Source of the DNA: Paulinella micropora
Taxonomy: Eukaryota > Cercozoa > Imbricatea > Euglyphida
Direction of reading: 5' to 3'
Assembly (NCBI GenBank): GCA_009731375.1
Contig: BJOX01000316.1
Coordinates: 357,325 to 421,324 of the forward strand
Length of the DNA: 64,000 nt
Shown here piece after piece: positions 24,812 through 33,469 of this stretch (positions within the stretch are counted from its first letter, which is position 1; each line of letters opens with the position of its first letter). Both the position numbers and the translations under genes were made by a program. The notes under the pieces were generated by a model that was not told the DNA's origin, searched no databases, and was given only the letters and a program-made list of their open reading frames with translations.

Positions 24812-25486
24812 ATGGACGAGGATAAAATCCTGGCGATGCAGTCGCATTCGAACGAGAATCATGACTCTGACGACAGCGACGTCAAGCGAGAGGAAGAGAA
24901 GTGGTCTTCGAGGCACGAGTCCTACTTTGCCAGCGTGGTGGATGAGTGTGCCCTGCACGCGCGCCTCAACAACTCGGCCGGCTACTACTACTACAACCGT
25001 TTTCTGTTGTTTGGCTTGCTGTCTACGATCGTGCCGGCGATTTGTTCCGTTATTGTAGGAAATTTCGGCTTCAAGGCGTGTGAAGCGGGCCGGGCGGGCT
25101 ACGACTGGGTCAGCGTGACCTGCCTGATCGTAGTAGCCATCGTCTCTGGCACCAACAGCTTTTTCAACTTTGGGCAGAAAGCAGAGCGCCACTTCTCCTG
25201 CGAGATCCTCTTTGAGATGGTTAAGAATGAACTGTCCGTAGAAATGGCCAAGAAGAGGCGCTTTAGATTAGCGGCGGACGTGCTGCTGGTCAAGATTACC
25301 ATGGCCCTGGAGAAAGTGCGTTCGAACGAGCAGGTTATACCGGGCGTGGTGCTGTGGGCGCACCGCCTGGACCGCGAGAAGCTGGCCAAAGCGCGCGCGC
25401 AGATGGTCACGAGCGGCGACCCGGTCAGGATCCACCAGAGCACGCCCGTGACGCTGGGCAGGCACCTGATCCCGATGCCTACTTAG
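24812..25486 (+). CDS. SLATT-like two-transmembrane protein
   Basis: A 224-residue protein from ATG 24,812, 25 bp after an AAATCTTGCAG motif. After an acidic start comes a helix (RHESYFASVVDECALHARL), then YYYYNRFLLFGLLSTIVPAI and VTCLIVVAIVSGTNSFFNFG, two membrane spans separated by a short loop. A long helix with KAERHFSCEILFEMVKNEL follows. This order (helix, two membrane spans, long helix) is that of the SLATT domain, known from prokaryotic nucleotide-signalling defence systems and seen in large DNA viruses. The stop overlaps the stop of the convergent gene by 4 bp. Confidence 0.6.
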   Translation: MDEDKILAMQSHSNENHDSDDSDVKREEEKWSSRHESYFASVVDECALHARLNNSAGYYYYNRFLLFGLLSTIVPAICSVIVGNFGFKACEAGRAGYDWVSVTCLIVVAIVSGTNSFFNFGQKAERHFSCEILFEMVKNELSVEMAKKRRFRLAADVLLVKITMALEKVRSNEQVIPGVVLWAHRLDREKLAKARAQMVTSGDPVRIHQSTPVTLGRHLIPMPT

Positions 25487-25830
25487 CTGATGGTGCAGAC
25501 CTTGGGACACAGCTCGCAGCAGTTGGTAGCGAGGGCGGCCTTCACGAGCTCCCAGATGACATCGACCACTGGCGGAATCAGCTTGTCCACGTTGTCGTCG
25601 GGACACAAGTCCACGAGCACGGAAACGAGGATCTGCTTCTTCTCCTCGCCCGTATGGTTAGTATAGAGAGCAAGGTACTTGACCCCGTGAACAATGAGCT
25701 GCGGCACTGACTGCCAGCTGAAATCGCTGTATGTCCGCTTGAGCTCGAGTGCGAGCTCGTGCGAGGTTACAGTGATGGACTCTGGCGACGAGGGCATCAG
25801 CCGTTGTTCGGTCTTACGTCTTTGCAACAT
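25483..25830 (-). CDS. Small helical protein, unknown function
   Basis: A 115-residue protein with mostly helical pattern: LALELKRTYSDFSW, GEEKKQILVSVLVDLC, then DKLIPPVVDVIWELVKAAL and a cysteine-rich tail (CCELCPKVC). The middle EKK..L...L......LIP..VD.I pattern is reminiscent of short helical proteins in large DNA viruses, without known function. It is convergent with the SLATT-like gene and divergent from the RNR small-subunit gene. Confidence 0.55.
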   Translation of the reverse strand: MLQRRKTEQRLMPSSPESITVTSHELALELKRTYSDFSWQSVPQLIVHGVKYLALYTNHTGEEKKQILVSVLVDLCPDDNVDKLIPPVVDVIWELVKAALATNCCELCPKVCTIS

Positions 25831-25942
25831 GATTCGTTCTTTGTTTTGTTTGCGCCATAAGAAAAAAATATATCCTCTTTTCCTTTACTATTAAAAGAGG
25901 AATGGCCTTGCTGAAGCTGGACAACCGGCAGCTGAACGAATT

Positions 25943-26920
25943 ATGGACACTGAAGAAAAACTGCTCGTGCCGGAAGAATCGCGGTTTTGTCTCTTTCCCA
26001 TCAGGCGTCCGGACCTGTATTCATTCTATGAAGCTTCCCTGCGCTCGTTCTGGACGGCAGACGAGCTTGATCTGAGCCGGGAACAGGCCGATTTCAAGAA
26101 ATTGAGCGCGGACGAGCAGCATTTTATTAAGATGGTGCTGGGCTTTTTCGCCTCGAGCGACGGCATCATCCAAGAAAACCTGGCCGCCAATTTTTTGGCC
26201 GAAGTGCAATATTCCGAAGCGAGACTTTTTTATTCTTACCAGATCTTTAATGAGGCCGAACACTCGCGGACCTACAGCCTGTTGATCGATACGATCATCA
26301 GCGACCAGCAAGAAAAAGACAAGTTGTTCAATGCGATCACGCAGGTCCCGACCGTCGCACAAAAAGCCAAGTGGGCGCTGCAGTGGCTCAGCCCGGCCCG
26401 GTCTTCGTTTGCCGAGCGGCTGGTGGCGTTCGCTTGTGTGGAACTTGTCCAGTTCGCCTCTTCTTTCGCCTCCATCTTTTGGCTGAAACAAAAGCACCCG
26501 GGCCTGCTGCAGGGCCTGTGCACCAGCAACGAGTTTATTGCGCGGGACGAGACACAGCACGGCCTGTTCGCGTGCCACTTGTACAAGCACCACGTGTCGA
26601 ACAAGCTGCAGATGTCGCGCATTTTCCAGATCGTGGCCGGCTGTGTCGAGGTCGAGCGGAGGTTCATCAGCGAGTCGCTGCCGGTGGCCCTGCTGGGCCT
26701 GAACGCCACGCTGATGGAACGGTACGTTGAGTTCGTGGCCGACGGCCTGCTGCAGAACTTGGGCCTGAGCGAAAAGCTGTACGGAGTGGCCAAATGCCCT
26801 CTGCCCTTCATGGAGCAGCTAGGCGTGGTAGGCAAGACTAACTTTTTCGAGAAAAGAGTGAGCGAGTACGCGCGGGCGCCGGCCAAGGAGCCGGAATGGG
26901 GCCTAGACCAGGACTTCTAG
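25943..26920 (+). CDS. Ribonucleotide reductase small subunit (class I, R2)
   Basis: A 325-residue protein of normal length. It carries the di-iron ligands and radical tyrosine: Asp73 (FFASSDG), Glu104 and His107 with Tyr111 (EAEHSRTY), Glu167 (FACVELV) and Glu203/His206 (ARDETQH). The C-terminus FEKRVSEYA...DQDF is the tail that docks on the large subunit. It supplies the tyrosyl radical to R1 (3,081 and 4,717-5,022). All catalytic residues are intact, in contrast to the broken large-subunit gene. The metal-site wording VELVQFASSF is slightly unusual against the common VEGIFF.GSF. The stop overlaps the convergent gene. Confidence 0.95.
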   Translation: MDTEEKLLVPEESRFCLFPIRRPDLYSFYEASLRSFWTADELDLSREQADFKKLSADEQHFIKMVLGFFASSDGIIQENLAANFLAEVQYSEARLFYSYQIFNEAEHSRTYSLLIDTIISDQQEKDKLFNAITQVPTVAQKAKWALQWLSPARSSFAERLVAFACVELVQFASSFASIFWLKQKHPGLLQGLCTSNEFIARDETQHGLFACHLYKHHVSNKLQMSRIFQIVAGCVEVERRFISESLPVALLGLNATLMERYVEFVADGLLQNLGLSEKLYGVAKCPLPFMEQLGVVGKTNFFEKRVSEYARAPAKEPEWGLDQDF

Positions 26921-27201
26921 CCATTGATGGTGTCGGGCAGCATCTCCACGACCGTCTCTTCTAGTGCCATTTCGGCCTCGACGGCCGCGTGGGCGGCAGA
27001 CTCGGCGGCCGCTTCTGCTTCCTCTTCTTGTTGGATCAACTGCTTGATCTGCAGGCGTGTCTCCCTGCAACCACAGACCTTTTCACAGAGCGCGATCTGC
27101 AGCTGTAACTTCTCCCGTTCTACGGCCAGGATCCGGCGGCGGGCTAGGCACGTGGCCAGCTCGTTCTCGTTCTCCGCTAGTGCTTGTCGCAACGCGTCCA
27201 T
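26917..27201 (-). CDS. Small coiled-coil protein, unknown function
   Basis: A 94-residue protein, almost entirely helical: RQALAENENELATCLARRR, then EKLQLQIALCEKVCGCRE, a Glu/Ala run (EEEAEAAAESAAHAAVEAE) and a short tail. Its stop overlaps that of the RNR small-subunit gene by 3-4 bp. It lies upstream of the fibre gene on the other side of an AT-rich spacer. It could be an oligomerising virion component; no evidence beyond composition. Confidence 0.5.
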   Translation of the reverse strand: MDALRQALAENENELATCLARRRILAVEREKLQLQIALCEKVCGCRETRLQIKQLIQQEEEAEAAAESAAHAAVEAEMALEETVVEMLPDTING

Positions 27202-27238
27202 TTTTAATTAAAAAATACAGACTCGAAAGAAAAAAAAA

Positions 27239-29875
27239 TTAGCCCGGGATCTCCGTAATAGACACTCTGCCTCTTGAATAAACAGTTGAACCGCCGACGA
27301 CAAGGCTCCACGTGACACCGCCTTGCGTGTCGCCAAAGGCTTCGAACCAGATATACTCATTTGCCGCCACTTCCATGATGCCCGACAGGCTGGGCGAAGC
27401 GAACCGCCCGTTGCCATAGAGCCCATGGGCGGTAGTTGTCGCCTGAAAATTGGCTTCTGTCTGCTGTACGCCGGTGCTTGAGGCGGGTCTCACTGCATTC
27501 CTTTCGACCCAGACATCGTAATAGGCGCCACTGGTCGGCGGGTTGTTGGTAGCCGCTGCCGAGGTAATAAACTTGAACGAGGCAGTGATCAGCCATTTCC
27601 TGGGCATACCGGACGTGTTCTGCCAGGTCGTGAAGCCGTTGGCATGGCTTACGGTGATGTTGCCGTACACGGGCGCCAGCCTCACTACGCCATCGACCGG
27701 GATCTTCCTGCCAGCTCCGCTATTAACAGTGACGGCCGTGTCACTCGTCAGCCAGTGGCCACGGTCCCACGTGCCTAATTCAAACTCGCCGAGGTCGTTG
27801 ATTTGGAGCACGCGGTCCGTGCCGGCGGAGGGCAGCGCGGTCGGCAGCTTCAGCGTGTTTTTGCCGCACACGATCGAATCCACGCCCGTGAGGCCAGTGG
27901 CAGTGGCCGACACGCCCTCGGACTCAACGACGGGCGCAAAGGTCCCCACGACGGACGCGGCACTCGAATGTACCGAAGTGACAATAAACCGGTGGTAGTA
28001 ATAGAACGCGGTCGACGCGGGCGCGCTCGAGTTCAGGGTCTGTGACGTCGTGGTAAAAGAGAAGTTACCGGACCAGACCAGTGTCCAGGTACTGCCATTG
28101 TCCGACCCCGCCAACGTGAAGCTTTTGGTTGAGGTACTGAGAGTAACTCCGTTGGTCAACGCGAAGCTCGTGATCCTGTACCGGCGCCGCTGGTGCTGGA
28201 GCGTAAAGTACTCGCCGTACACGTTGCTGCCGCCTACGTTGGTAACGGCGTTGTTGGTTGTGTTGATACTCCCGTCCGAGTTGTAGTTGCCGAGGCTAGT
28301 CCAGCCATTGGCAGCGACACCATCGAAAACTCTGTAGCTCTCCTGGCCTGCTTGTGCGGAAGAGTGGCTGAGCACCCAGTTAGGGTCCGTGGTAGGCGTA
28401 TAGGCCGACATGGAAGTCCAGGTCGGCAGCGCCACCGAGCCAGAAGTCACGACCGTGGTGGAAGTGCTCTGGGGCACCATCTGCCCCGCAGAAGTCAGGC
28501 TCAGAACGGCAGTCTGGGCCGGCGCGGAGGCTAACTGAGTGAATAACGAGCTGGCCGCCCCTGTCGCTAGCTGGCCGCTGGAATCAAGGGTCACTAACGC
28601 AGTGCTACCAGGCAGGGCGGTCGGTAGCTTGAGTGCAGAGGAGCCAGAAGCCGGAGCGGAAAGCGTGCTGGTGCCTCCCGCCCCGCTGAGAGACAGTGAG
28701 CTGGCCGCCCCTGTCGCGAGCTGGCCTCCCGAGTCCACTGTCACTAACGAAGTGCTGCCAGGCAGCGAACTCGGTATCTTTAGCGACGAAGCGCCCAGCG
28801 CCCCGGCCGGTGTTAGCGACACCAGCGACGTCGCCGCGGGAGGGTCCGTGTTGATTGTCAGCGCGGTCAGGAAGCCTGTGTTGGTCGCGGTGCTGGCAGC
28901 GAGAGTAAGCGAGGCGGACTCTGGCACGAACGTCGGCACAAGGCCACCGATCTGACAGCTGGAAGTCACGACGGCTTGAAGCTGCTCGAACACGAGCTTG
29001 TGGTACTTGTAAGCGCTGTTGCCAGCCGAAGGGGTCAGAGTGTTCAGTGTGTACCAACCCCCTGTCAGACCGGTAAAACGGTTCAGGTCGACATAGGTCG
29101 TGTCGTCATCGGAGCCCTGGAGCAACACCTGCTTGGGTGCCAGACTGCCGGTGAGGTTATTCGCGTTCCATAAGGCAATGGAGGACAAGCGGTGCTTGCG
29201 CGGGTTGAATATCTTAACCCACTCGCTGCCTACGCCGTTGACATAAGTGTTAAAACCGGAGGCCCAGTAGTAAAAGGCATCGTTCAGCACAATCCTGTCT
29301 ACCCGGTAGTCAGAGTTGGCGTTTGAGGTAGAAGACGACAGGGTCCACGAATTCGCGGTCGCCAAAGTGTTTGAAACGGTTGTCCAGCTGCTGTAGGCGG
29401 TCGGCCAGACTGGTCCTGTCACTTCGGTCGTAGGTTGCTGTGTGTGACTGAGCTGGCCACTGGCGCCGATAGTCACTAGTGACGTGCTGCTTGGTAGAGC
29501 GGTCGGCAGCCTGAGCGAAGAAGAACCAGTAGTCGGAGCAGAAAGCGTGCTGTCGCCGCCCGCCCCCGTCAGCTTGAGCGTCGACGAGTTCACGAGATTC
29601 GCGAGCGACACTTGGTGGGGGTTGTTGTAGTTCGTCGTGTGTGAGGTGAAGGCGGTAGTAGTAGGAGCTCCGACCTGGGCGGCCGTGACTTGGTGAGGGT
29701 TGGCGTAGTCTATCAAGTGACTGCTGAGGCCCGGCGCGCCGTCACTCGCCCATCTCACGCCCCCGTCGCCGTCCGAGACGAGGACCTCGTCACCGTTCTG
29801 TCCGGCCCCCGGCAGCACAAAAGAGTCAGTCGAGCCATCGAGCCGGCGGCGCTTGTTCCCCCGGCCAGAGTCCAT
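27239..29875 (-). CDS. Long modular fibre protein with repeats, two discoidin-like domains and a C-terminal jelly-roll head
   Basis: An 878-residue protein. The N-terminus NKRRRLDG is basic. Phage-tail-fibre-style repeats follow (DYANPHQVTAAQVGAPT and NYNNPHQVSLANL). Then come several copies of a 30-60 residue repeat with L(K/R)(L/I)P(T/S)(A/S)LP.STSLVT(I/V).. .GQL. Two regions (about residues 150-315 and 495-660) look like F5/8 type C/galactose-binding domains (HRLSSIALWNANNLTG, YRITSFALTNGVTLS). The last 140 residues (VNSGAGRKIPVDGVVRLAP onward) resemble a C1q/TNF-like trimeric head. This architecture fits a receptor- or glycan-binding capsid fibre. Alternate repeat units share DNA sequence, so copy number may vary between isolates. 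Confidence 0.72.
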   Translation of the reverse strand: MDSGRGNKRRRLDGSTDSFVLPGAGQNGDEVLVSDGDGGVRWASDGAPGLSSHLIDYANPHQVTAAQVGAPTTTAFTSHTTNYNNPHQVSLANLVNSSTLKLTGAGGDSTLSAPTTGSSSLRLPTALPSSTSLVTIGASGQLSHTQQPTTEVTGPVWPTAYSSWTTVSNTLATANSWTLSSSTSNANSDYRVDRIVLNDAFYYWASGFNTYVNGVGSEWVKIFNPRKHRLSSIALWNANNLTGSLAPKQVLLQGSDDDTTYVDLNRFTGLTGGWYTLNTLTPSAGNSAYKYHKLVFEQLQAVVTSSCQIGGLVPTFVPESASLTLAASTATNTGFLTALTINTDPPAATSLVSLTPAGALGASSLKIPSSLPGSTSLVTVDSGGQLATGAASSLSLSGAGGTSTLSAPASGSSALKLPTALPGSTALVTLDSSGQLATGAASSLFTQLASAPAQTAVLSLTSAGQMVPQSTSTTVVTSGSVALPTWTSMSAYTPTTDPNWVLSHSSAQAGQESYRVFDGVAANGWTSLGNYNSDGSINTTNNAVTNVGGSNVYGEYFTLQHQRRRYRITSFALTNGVTLSTSTKSFTLAGSDNGSTWTLVWSGNFSFTTTSQTLNSSAPASTAFYYYHRFIVTSVHSSAASVVGTFAPVVESEGVSATATGLTGVDSIVCGKNTLKLPTALPSAGTDRVLQINDLGEFELGTWDRGHWLTSDTAVTVNSGAGRKIPVDGVVRLAPVYGNITVSHANGFTTWQNTSGMPRKWLITASFKFITSAAATNNPPTSGAYYDVWVERNAVRPASSTGVQQTEANFQATTTAHGLYGNGRFASPSLSGIMEVAANEYIWFEAFGDTQGGVTWSLVVGGSTVYSRGRVSITEIPG

Positions 29876-29921
29876 TTAGTTTACTGACTCACCAAGAGAG
29901 AAAAAAAGTTTTTAGTTATTT

Positions 29922-30140
29922 TTACAGAATCTCGTCTAGGAAATTGTCCACGAAGCGCATCCGCTCCGCCCAAGTGTCTCCGCCGGGGACGTCTCGCGCG
30001 GGGTTGATGCAAGCGCCGTCGCCATAGGGACGGCACACAAGCGATGCTAAGTCACGAGGGTCCCCCTTTTTACAAGTCCCCGACAAGTACAGCTGGCCCT
30101 CAAAAAAACAGGCGCCACAGGTAGGACAAACAGCTAGCAT
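29922..30140 (-). CDS. Small zinc-ribbon protein
   Basis: A 72-residue protein from ATG 30,138-30,140 (an upstream hydrophobic extension to 30,185 is possible). CPTCGACFF opens a zinc knuckle; CKKGDPR, VCRPYGDGACIN supply further cysteines. The tail PGGDTWAERMRFVDNFLDEI is like short cysteine-rich proteins of phycodnaviruses. No known function. Confidence 0.5.
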   Translation of the reverse strand: MLAVCPTCGACFFEGQLYLSGTCKKGDPRDLASLVCRPYGDGACINPARDVPGGDTWAERMRFVDNFLDEIL

Positions 30141-30185
30141 TGTCGACCGCGCTTTCAATGATAAAAGCAATGAAGAAAAAAACAC

Positions 30186-30497
30186 AAAGAGGAAATTATC
30201 GCGACCGATTTGACTAGTAAGATTTTACAACCCCTTAGCCAAGTCGGTCCAAAACTCAGGCAAATATTTTTGGGGCCGGATCCGCCCTATATATCAGGGG
30301 ACAAGTGGCGGATCCGGCCCCAGAAAAAAAAATGGTTGCTCCACCACCGTTCTGGGGCACGTTTGGCCCGTAATATCAGGGGAAGGGTGGTCACGTCTGC
30401 CCCAAAAAAACTACCACTCCCTCTTACAGGCAAGTTTTAATCACGAACAAAAAATGGCATGCGAACCAGAGAAAAAAAACCAGTTTAATTATTTTTT
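30186..30497. repeat. Intergenic region with two related palindromes
   Basis: The first palindrome pairs GGGGCCGGATCCGCC (30,272-30,286) with its perfect reverse complement at 30,307-30,321. The second, weaker one pairs GGGGCA (30,354) with TGCCCC (30,398). Both enclose ATATCAGGGG, and both right arms run into A-rich tracts. No gene is supported in this 312-bp stretch. Candidate roles: replication origin, terminal hairpin relic, or recombinase target. Confidence 0.55.
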
Positions 30498-31343
30498 TTA
30501 CTGATCGGCCAGCAGTGCCCGAACTCTTTGGAAGAACACAAGGAGACTCCTGTTTACTTCAGCCACTGTTCCCTCCCAGTACTCATCCTTACTTTCGAGT
30601 ATGGAAGCAAGCGTTCTCCTGTACACTTGCATATCGCGCTCGGTTTCACGCTGGGGTAGTAGTGCATTCAAGATAACCTGTTCATCCCTCCATGGTACAG
30701 CCGTGCCAACACCGGGTATGCGAAGGAGGGGCAAGGACATATAATCATGTAGATAAGCTTGGTCGTCTGAGTCAAGATGCCTCCATGCATCGGTCGTCCG
30801 CGGGTCCAACGGGTCATAACAGACCGGGTTGACGTATTGCCTGACCACTTTCACTAGCACGACAGGCATGTTAAACTCCTCTTCCAGTAGGGACAGCCCT
30901 TTGTGTTCCGCGGCGACCAGACTGGCCACGCTGCCCATCAGCGATCCCTCAGAGGGAGCGGTCATCACCAGCTGATCCAGTACGGAACACAACGGGACAC
31001 GAGGACTGTCTTTGTATTCCCAGCAGCCTGTCACGCCACCTTCCTCGTCGTATGTCCAATAACCCCCCGTGGCTTCGGAGTACTTAGCCCAATAAAAACA
31101 GACAGATCGGTCGGTTATGTCAACCATTTCGTTCAACAGGTCTGACAACATGTCACTCGACGGGGCGCACCGTCGAGACCTATTGTCGTAGTAGAGACGC
31201 GCCGTAGCCTGCTTCGCGTGTTCGGACATCGGCTCGCGGGGGGCAGTGCGGGTAAGCGAGTGCAGCTCCAGGAGGCGGCGCCGCTTGAGGGGCTGGGCGT
31301 CCGTACCAGCGGTCGTCCGTTTATTCCGCAGAGCGAGCATCAT
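30498..31343 (-). CDS. Unknown protein, divergent paralogue of the 31,864 gene
   Basis: A 281-residue protein. It begins with a basic PLKRRRLLEL motif. The middle contains VVLVKVVRQYVNPVCYDPLD with a following D..YLHDYM, and the end contains EYWEGTVAEVNRSLLVFFQR. Comparable positions in the 31,864 gene read LVCSYLPTPAYYSPLP and LYWTAVEDRINRRLQTVFQR, and both have similar length and a KRRR start, so I infer a paralogous pair on opposite strands. No known family. They would be the last viral genes before the repeat zone. Confidence 0.55.
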   Translation of the reverse strand: MMLALRNKRTTAGTDAQPLKRRRLLELHSLTRTAPREPMSEHAKQATARLYYDNRSRRCAPSSDMLSDLLNEMVDITDRSVCFYWAKYSEATGGYWTYDEEGGVTGCWEYKDSPRVPLCSVLDQLVMTAPSEGSLMGSVASLVAAEHKGLSLLEEEFNMPVVLVKVVRQYVNPVCYDPLDPRTTDAWRHLDSDDQAYLHDYMSLPLLRIPGVGTAVPWRDEQVILNALLPQRETERDMQVYRRTLASILESKDEYWEGTVAEVNRSLLVFFQRVRALLADQ

Positions 31344-31863
31344 TTTCCTTTGCAGGTAGGGTGGAGCAATTGCGCGGTGGCACCTAAGGCAGGAAAAGAA
31401 TCGAATTGAAGATAGAAGAGCAAATTTAGCATGTTTTGCGGTCGCACTGAAATTTTCGCGGAAAGTTGGCGTGGTTTTGTGGCGCGGTAAATTTCCGGGA
31501 AATCACAGCCAGTGGCGGGTGCAAAAAGGCAATGGCTTCGTTCCGGCTCAAGGGACTTCCTGGGTTTGCTGAGAACCCAGGTCTGAGCTCGACACGACCG
31601 ACGAATGGTCTGATGAGGTTGAGGTCGAGGCACGCGCCGGCACAGTCTGGCGACTGCCTTTTTTCCCCATATCACTGCCTTTTTTGTCCGTATCACTGAA
31701 TTTCGGCCATATCACTGGCGGGACAAAAAGGCAATACGTGCCTGAACCTACCAAACGGGCGCGTGCCGCGACCTCGACCTAAGCCAGCCCAAAAAAGTAA
31801 CGGACTGCCCCCGACCAGCCCACAATCCGAGTCGGCCCCGACCCAGGAAACACTCCCAAAAAA
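31344..31863. repeat. Intergenic region with short dispersed motif GGACAAAAAGGCA and ATATCACTG repeats
   Basis: No gene is supported. Related copies of (T)GCAAAAAGGCAAT, TGCCTTTTTTGTCC and GGGACAAAAAGGCAATA occur near 31,518, 31,656, 31,677 and 31,720. Copies of TATCACTG occur near 31,668, 31,690 and 31,708. The same motif returns at 34,685 and 34,827 beyond the gaps. Confidence 0.5.
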
Positions 31864-32745
31864 ATGCGTCGAAATTCTGCCGCCATGGGTGCCACCGCCG
31901 CCACCGCCCGCCCCACCAAGCGCCGCCGCACCATCCTGCCCGGCGGCCGCCTGGCCGCGCTCGCCCCGCCGGTTGCCTACGTCCCCGCCCCCTGTGACCC
32001 GGCCGCCGTGGCCCGGCTGGACGCCGACCGACACCCGTGCAAGGACGTCGACTGGTACGCACTGCTGGTCGAGGCGGCTGCCCATGGCCTGAATACCACC
32101 GACCGGCGCCTGCGGCTGACCGCCTCGCCCTATCCCTGGTCCCCGCTGGCCGCTACCGCACTACAGCCAGAGGAAGCGCCACTGCTCTCCCTGTTGGACC
32201 TCGCCTTGCTCCGCGTGCCTACCGACCCGTACCGGCCCGCCAGCTGGGGCGTGCCCGACCTGCCGCTGGAGCTGCAGACCCTGCACGCCCCGGTGGCCAA
32301 GTGGCTGGGCAAGTACATGGCGGCAGTCTGTGCCCAACTAGTTTGTAGCTACCTGCCGACCCCTGCTTATTACAGTCCGCTACCCAAGGGAGCCCTGGCG
32401 GGCCTATCCCGCGACGAGCGCGGGGACCTCTACGACCTGATCCAAAAGCTGTGCCCGTTCCACTCCTGGCGGGACTGGTACGGCGGCCGGGATAGGAAGC
32501 ACGAGGCCCTGGCCAACAACCCCGTCATCCACGAGGCGGAGTTCCAAAAAGAATGGATGGGACACCACGGCCCCGGGGTAGAGGATGAAGAGGGCTTGAT
32601 GTACGTCGACCCCGACGAGTCCAGAGGAGCCTGGCGCTTCTACAAGCGCTACCAGCGCCTGTACTGGACTGCAGTGGAAGACCGTATCAACAGGCGCCTG
32701 CAGACTGTCTTCCAGCGCCTAGCCAGAAAACTCAGCGAGTTGTAG
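31864..32745 (+). CDS. Unknown protein, divergent paralogue of the 30,498 gene
   Basis: A 293-residue protein, or 286 if it starts at the second ATG (31,885). It has a TKRRRTILPGG basic start, a long Pro/Ala/Leu-rich first half, and a more structured second half (GLSRDERGDLYDLIQKLC, FYKRYQRLYWTAVEDRINRR). Codon use is extremely GC-rich even for this block. The relation to the 30,498 gene rests on matching motif order and length. No function can be given. Confidence 0.55.
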   Translation: MRRNSAAMGATAATARPTKRRRTILPGGRLAALAPPVAYVPAPCDPAAVARLDADRHPCKDVDWYALLVEAAAHGLNTTDRRLRLTASPYPWSPLAATALQPEEAPLLSLLDLALLRVPTDPYRPASWGVPDLPLELQTLHAPVAKWLGKYMAAVCAQLVCSYLPTPAYYSPLPKGALAGLSRDERGDLYDLIQKLCPFHSWRDWYGGRDRKHEALANNPVIHEAEFQKEWMGHHGPGVEDEEGLMYVDPDESRGAWRFYKRYQRLYWTAVEDRINRRLQTVFQRLARKLSEL

Positions 32746-32837
32746 CGATTCAATAAAATCATATCCTAACTGTCTTTTCCTTGTCGGTTGGGCCCAAAGG
32801 CCGCCTATGTACACGCGCGCAGAGCCAGACCCCGGTG

Positions 32838-33075
32838 GATAGCCAAGTGCGCCCACCCTACAATTCTCACACACACACAATGCGGTGGTTCGTTTTTGAC
32901 CTCTGCGCCACCCAACTCATCTATTAGTGTACACTTGCTGGTCAAGGTCAAAACGAACCACCAGATTCAAAAGCGCGCGGATAGCCAAGTGCACCGGTGG
33001 TTCGTTTTTGACCTCTGCGCCACCCAACTCATCTATTAGTGTACACTCGCTGGTCAAGGTCAAAAACGAACCACT
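32838..33075. repeat. Tandem copies of an inverted repeat (GGTGGTTCGTTTTTGACC type)
   Basis: Two nearly identical units (32,884-32,962 and 32,996-33,075) each begin GGTGGTTCGTTTTTGACC and end with the reverse complement (GGTCAAAAACGAACCAC) around the same 43-nt spacer. GGATAGCCAAGTGC precedes each. Two units differ by only a few bases. No coding sequence is supported in 32,746-33,185. Confidence 0.75.
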
Positions 33076-33185
33076 CTCCGGTGCCACCACCCGCCACTGT
33101 CGCATCGGATTCGAACCACGGAAATGCGCGCCAAAATCGGTGGCACGAACGTGCCCGCCAGGGATCTATAGTCTGTACTTTCTAG

Positions 33186-33313
33186 NNNNNNNNNNNNNNN
33201 NNNNNNNNNNNNNNNNNNNNNNNNNNNNNNNNNNNNNNNNNNNNNNNNNNNNNNNNNNNNNNNNNNNNNNNNNNNNNNNNNNNNNNNNNNNNNNNNNNNN
33301 NNNNNNNNNNNNN
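33186..33313. other. Assembly gap (128 N)
   Basis: Lies within the inverted-repeat zone, so repeat collapse is the likely cause. Confidence 0.95.
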
Positions 33314-33469
33314 AGGGGGGAGAGCCACCCACCTACTACCCCGGTGACCAAACCAGTGCCGCACTGGTGCACTTGGCTGATCACTGGGGTGGTAGGTGGT
33401 GGGCCTCCCCCTCCCCTGCACTCCCCTGCCCTTCCTGTGCCACTTCTGCGTCTTTTTTTTTGGGGTGTG

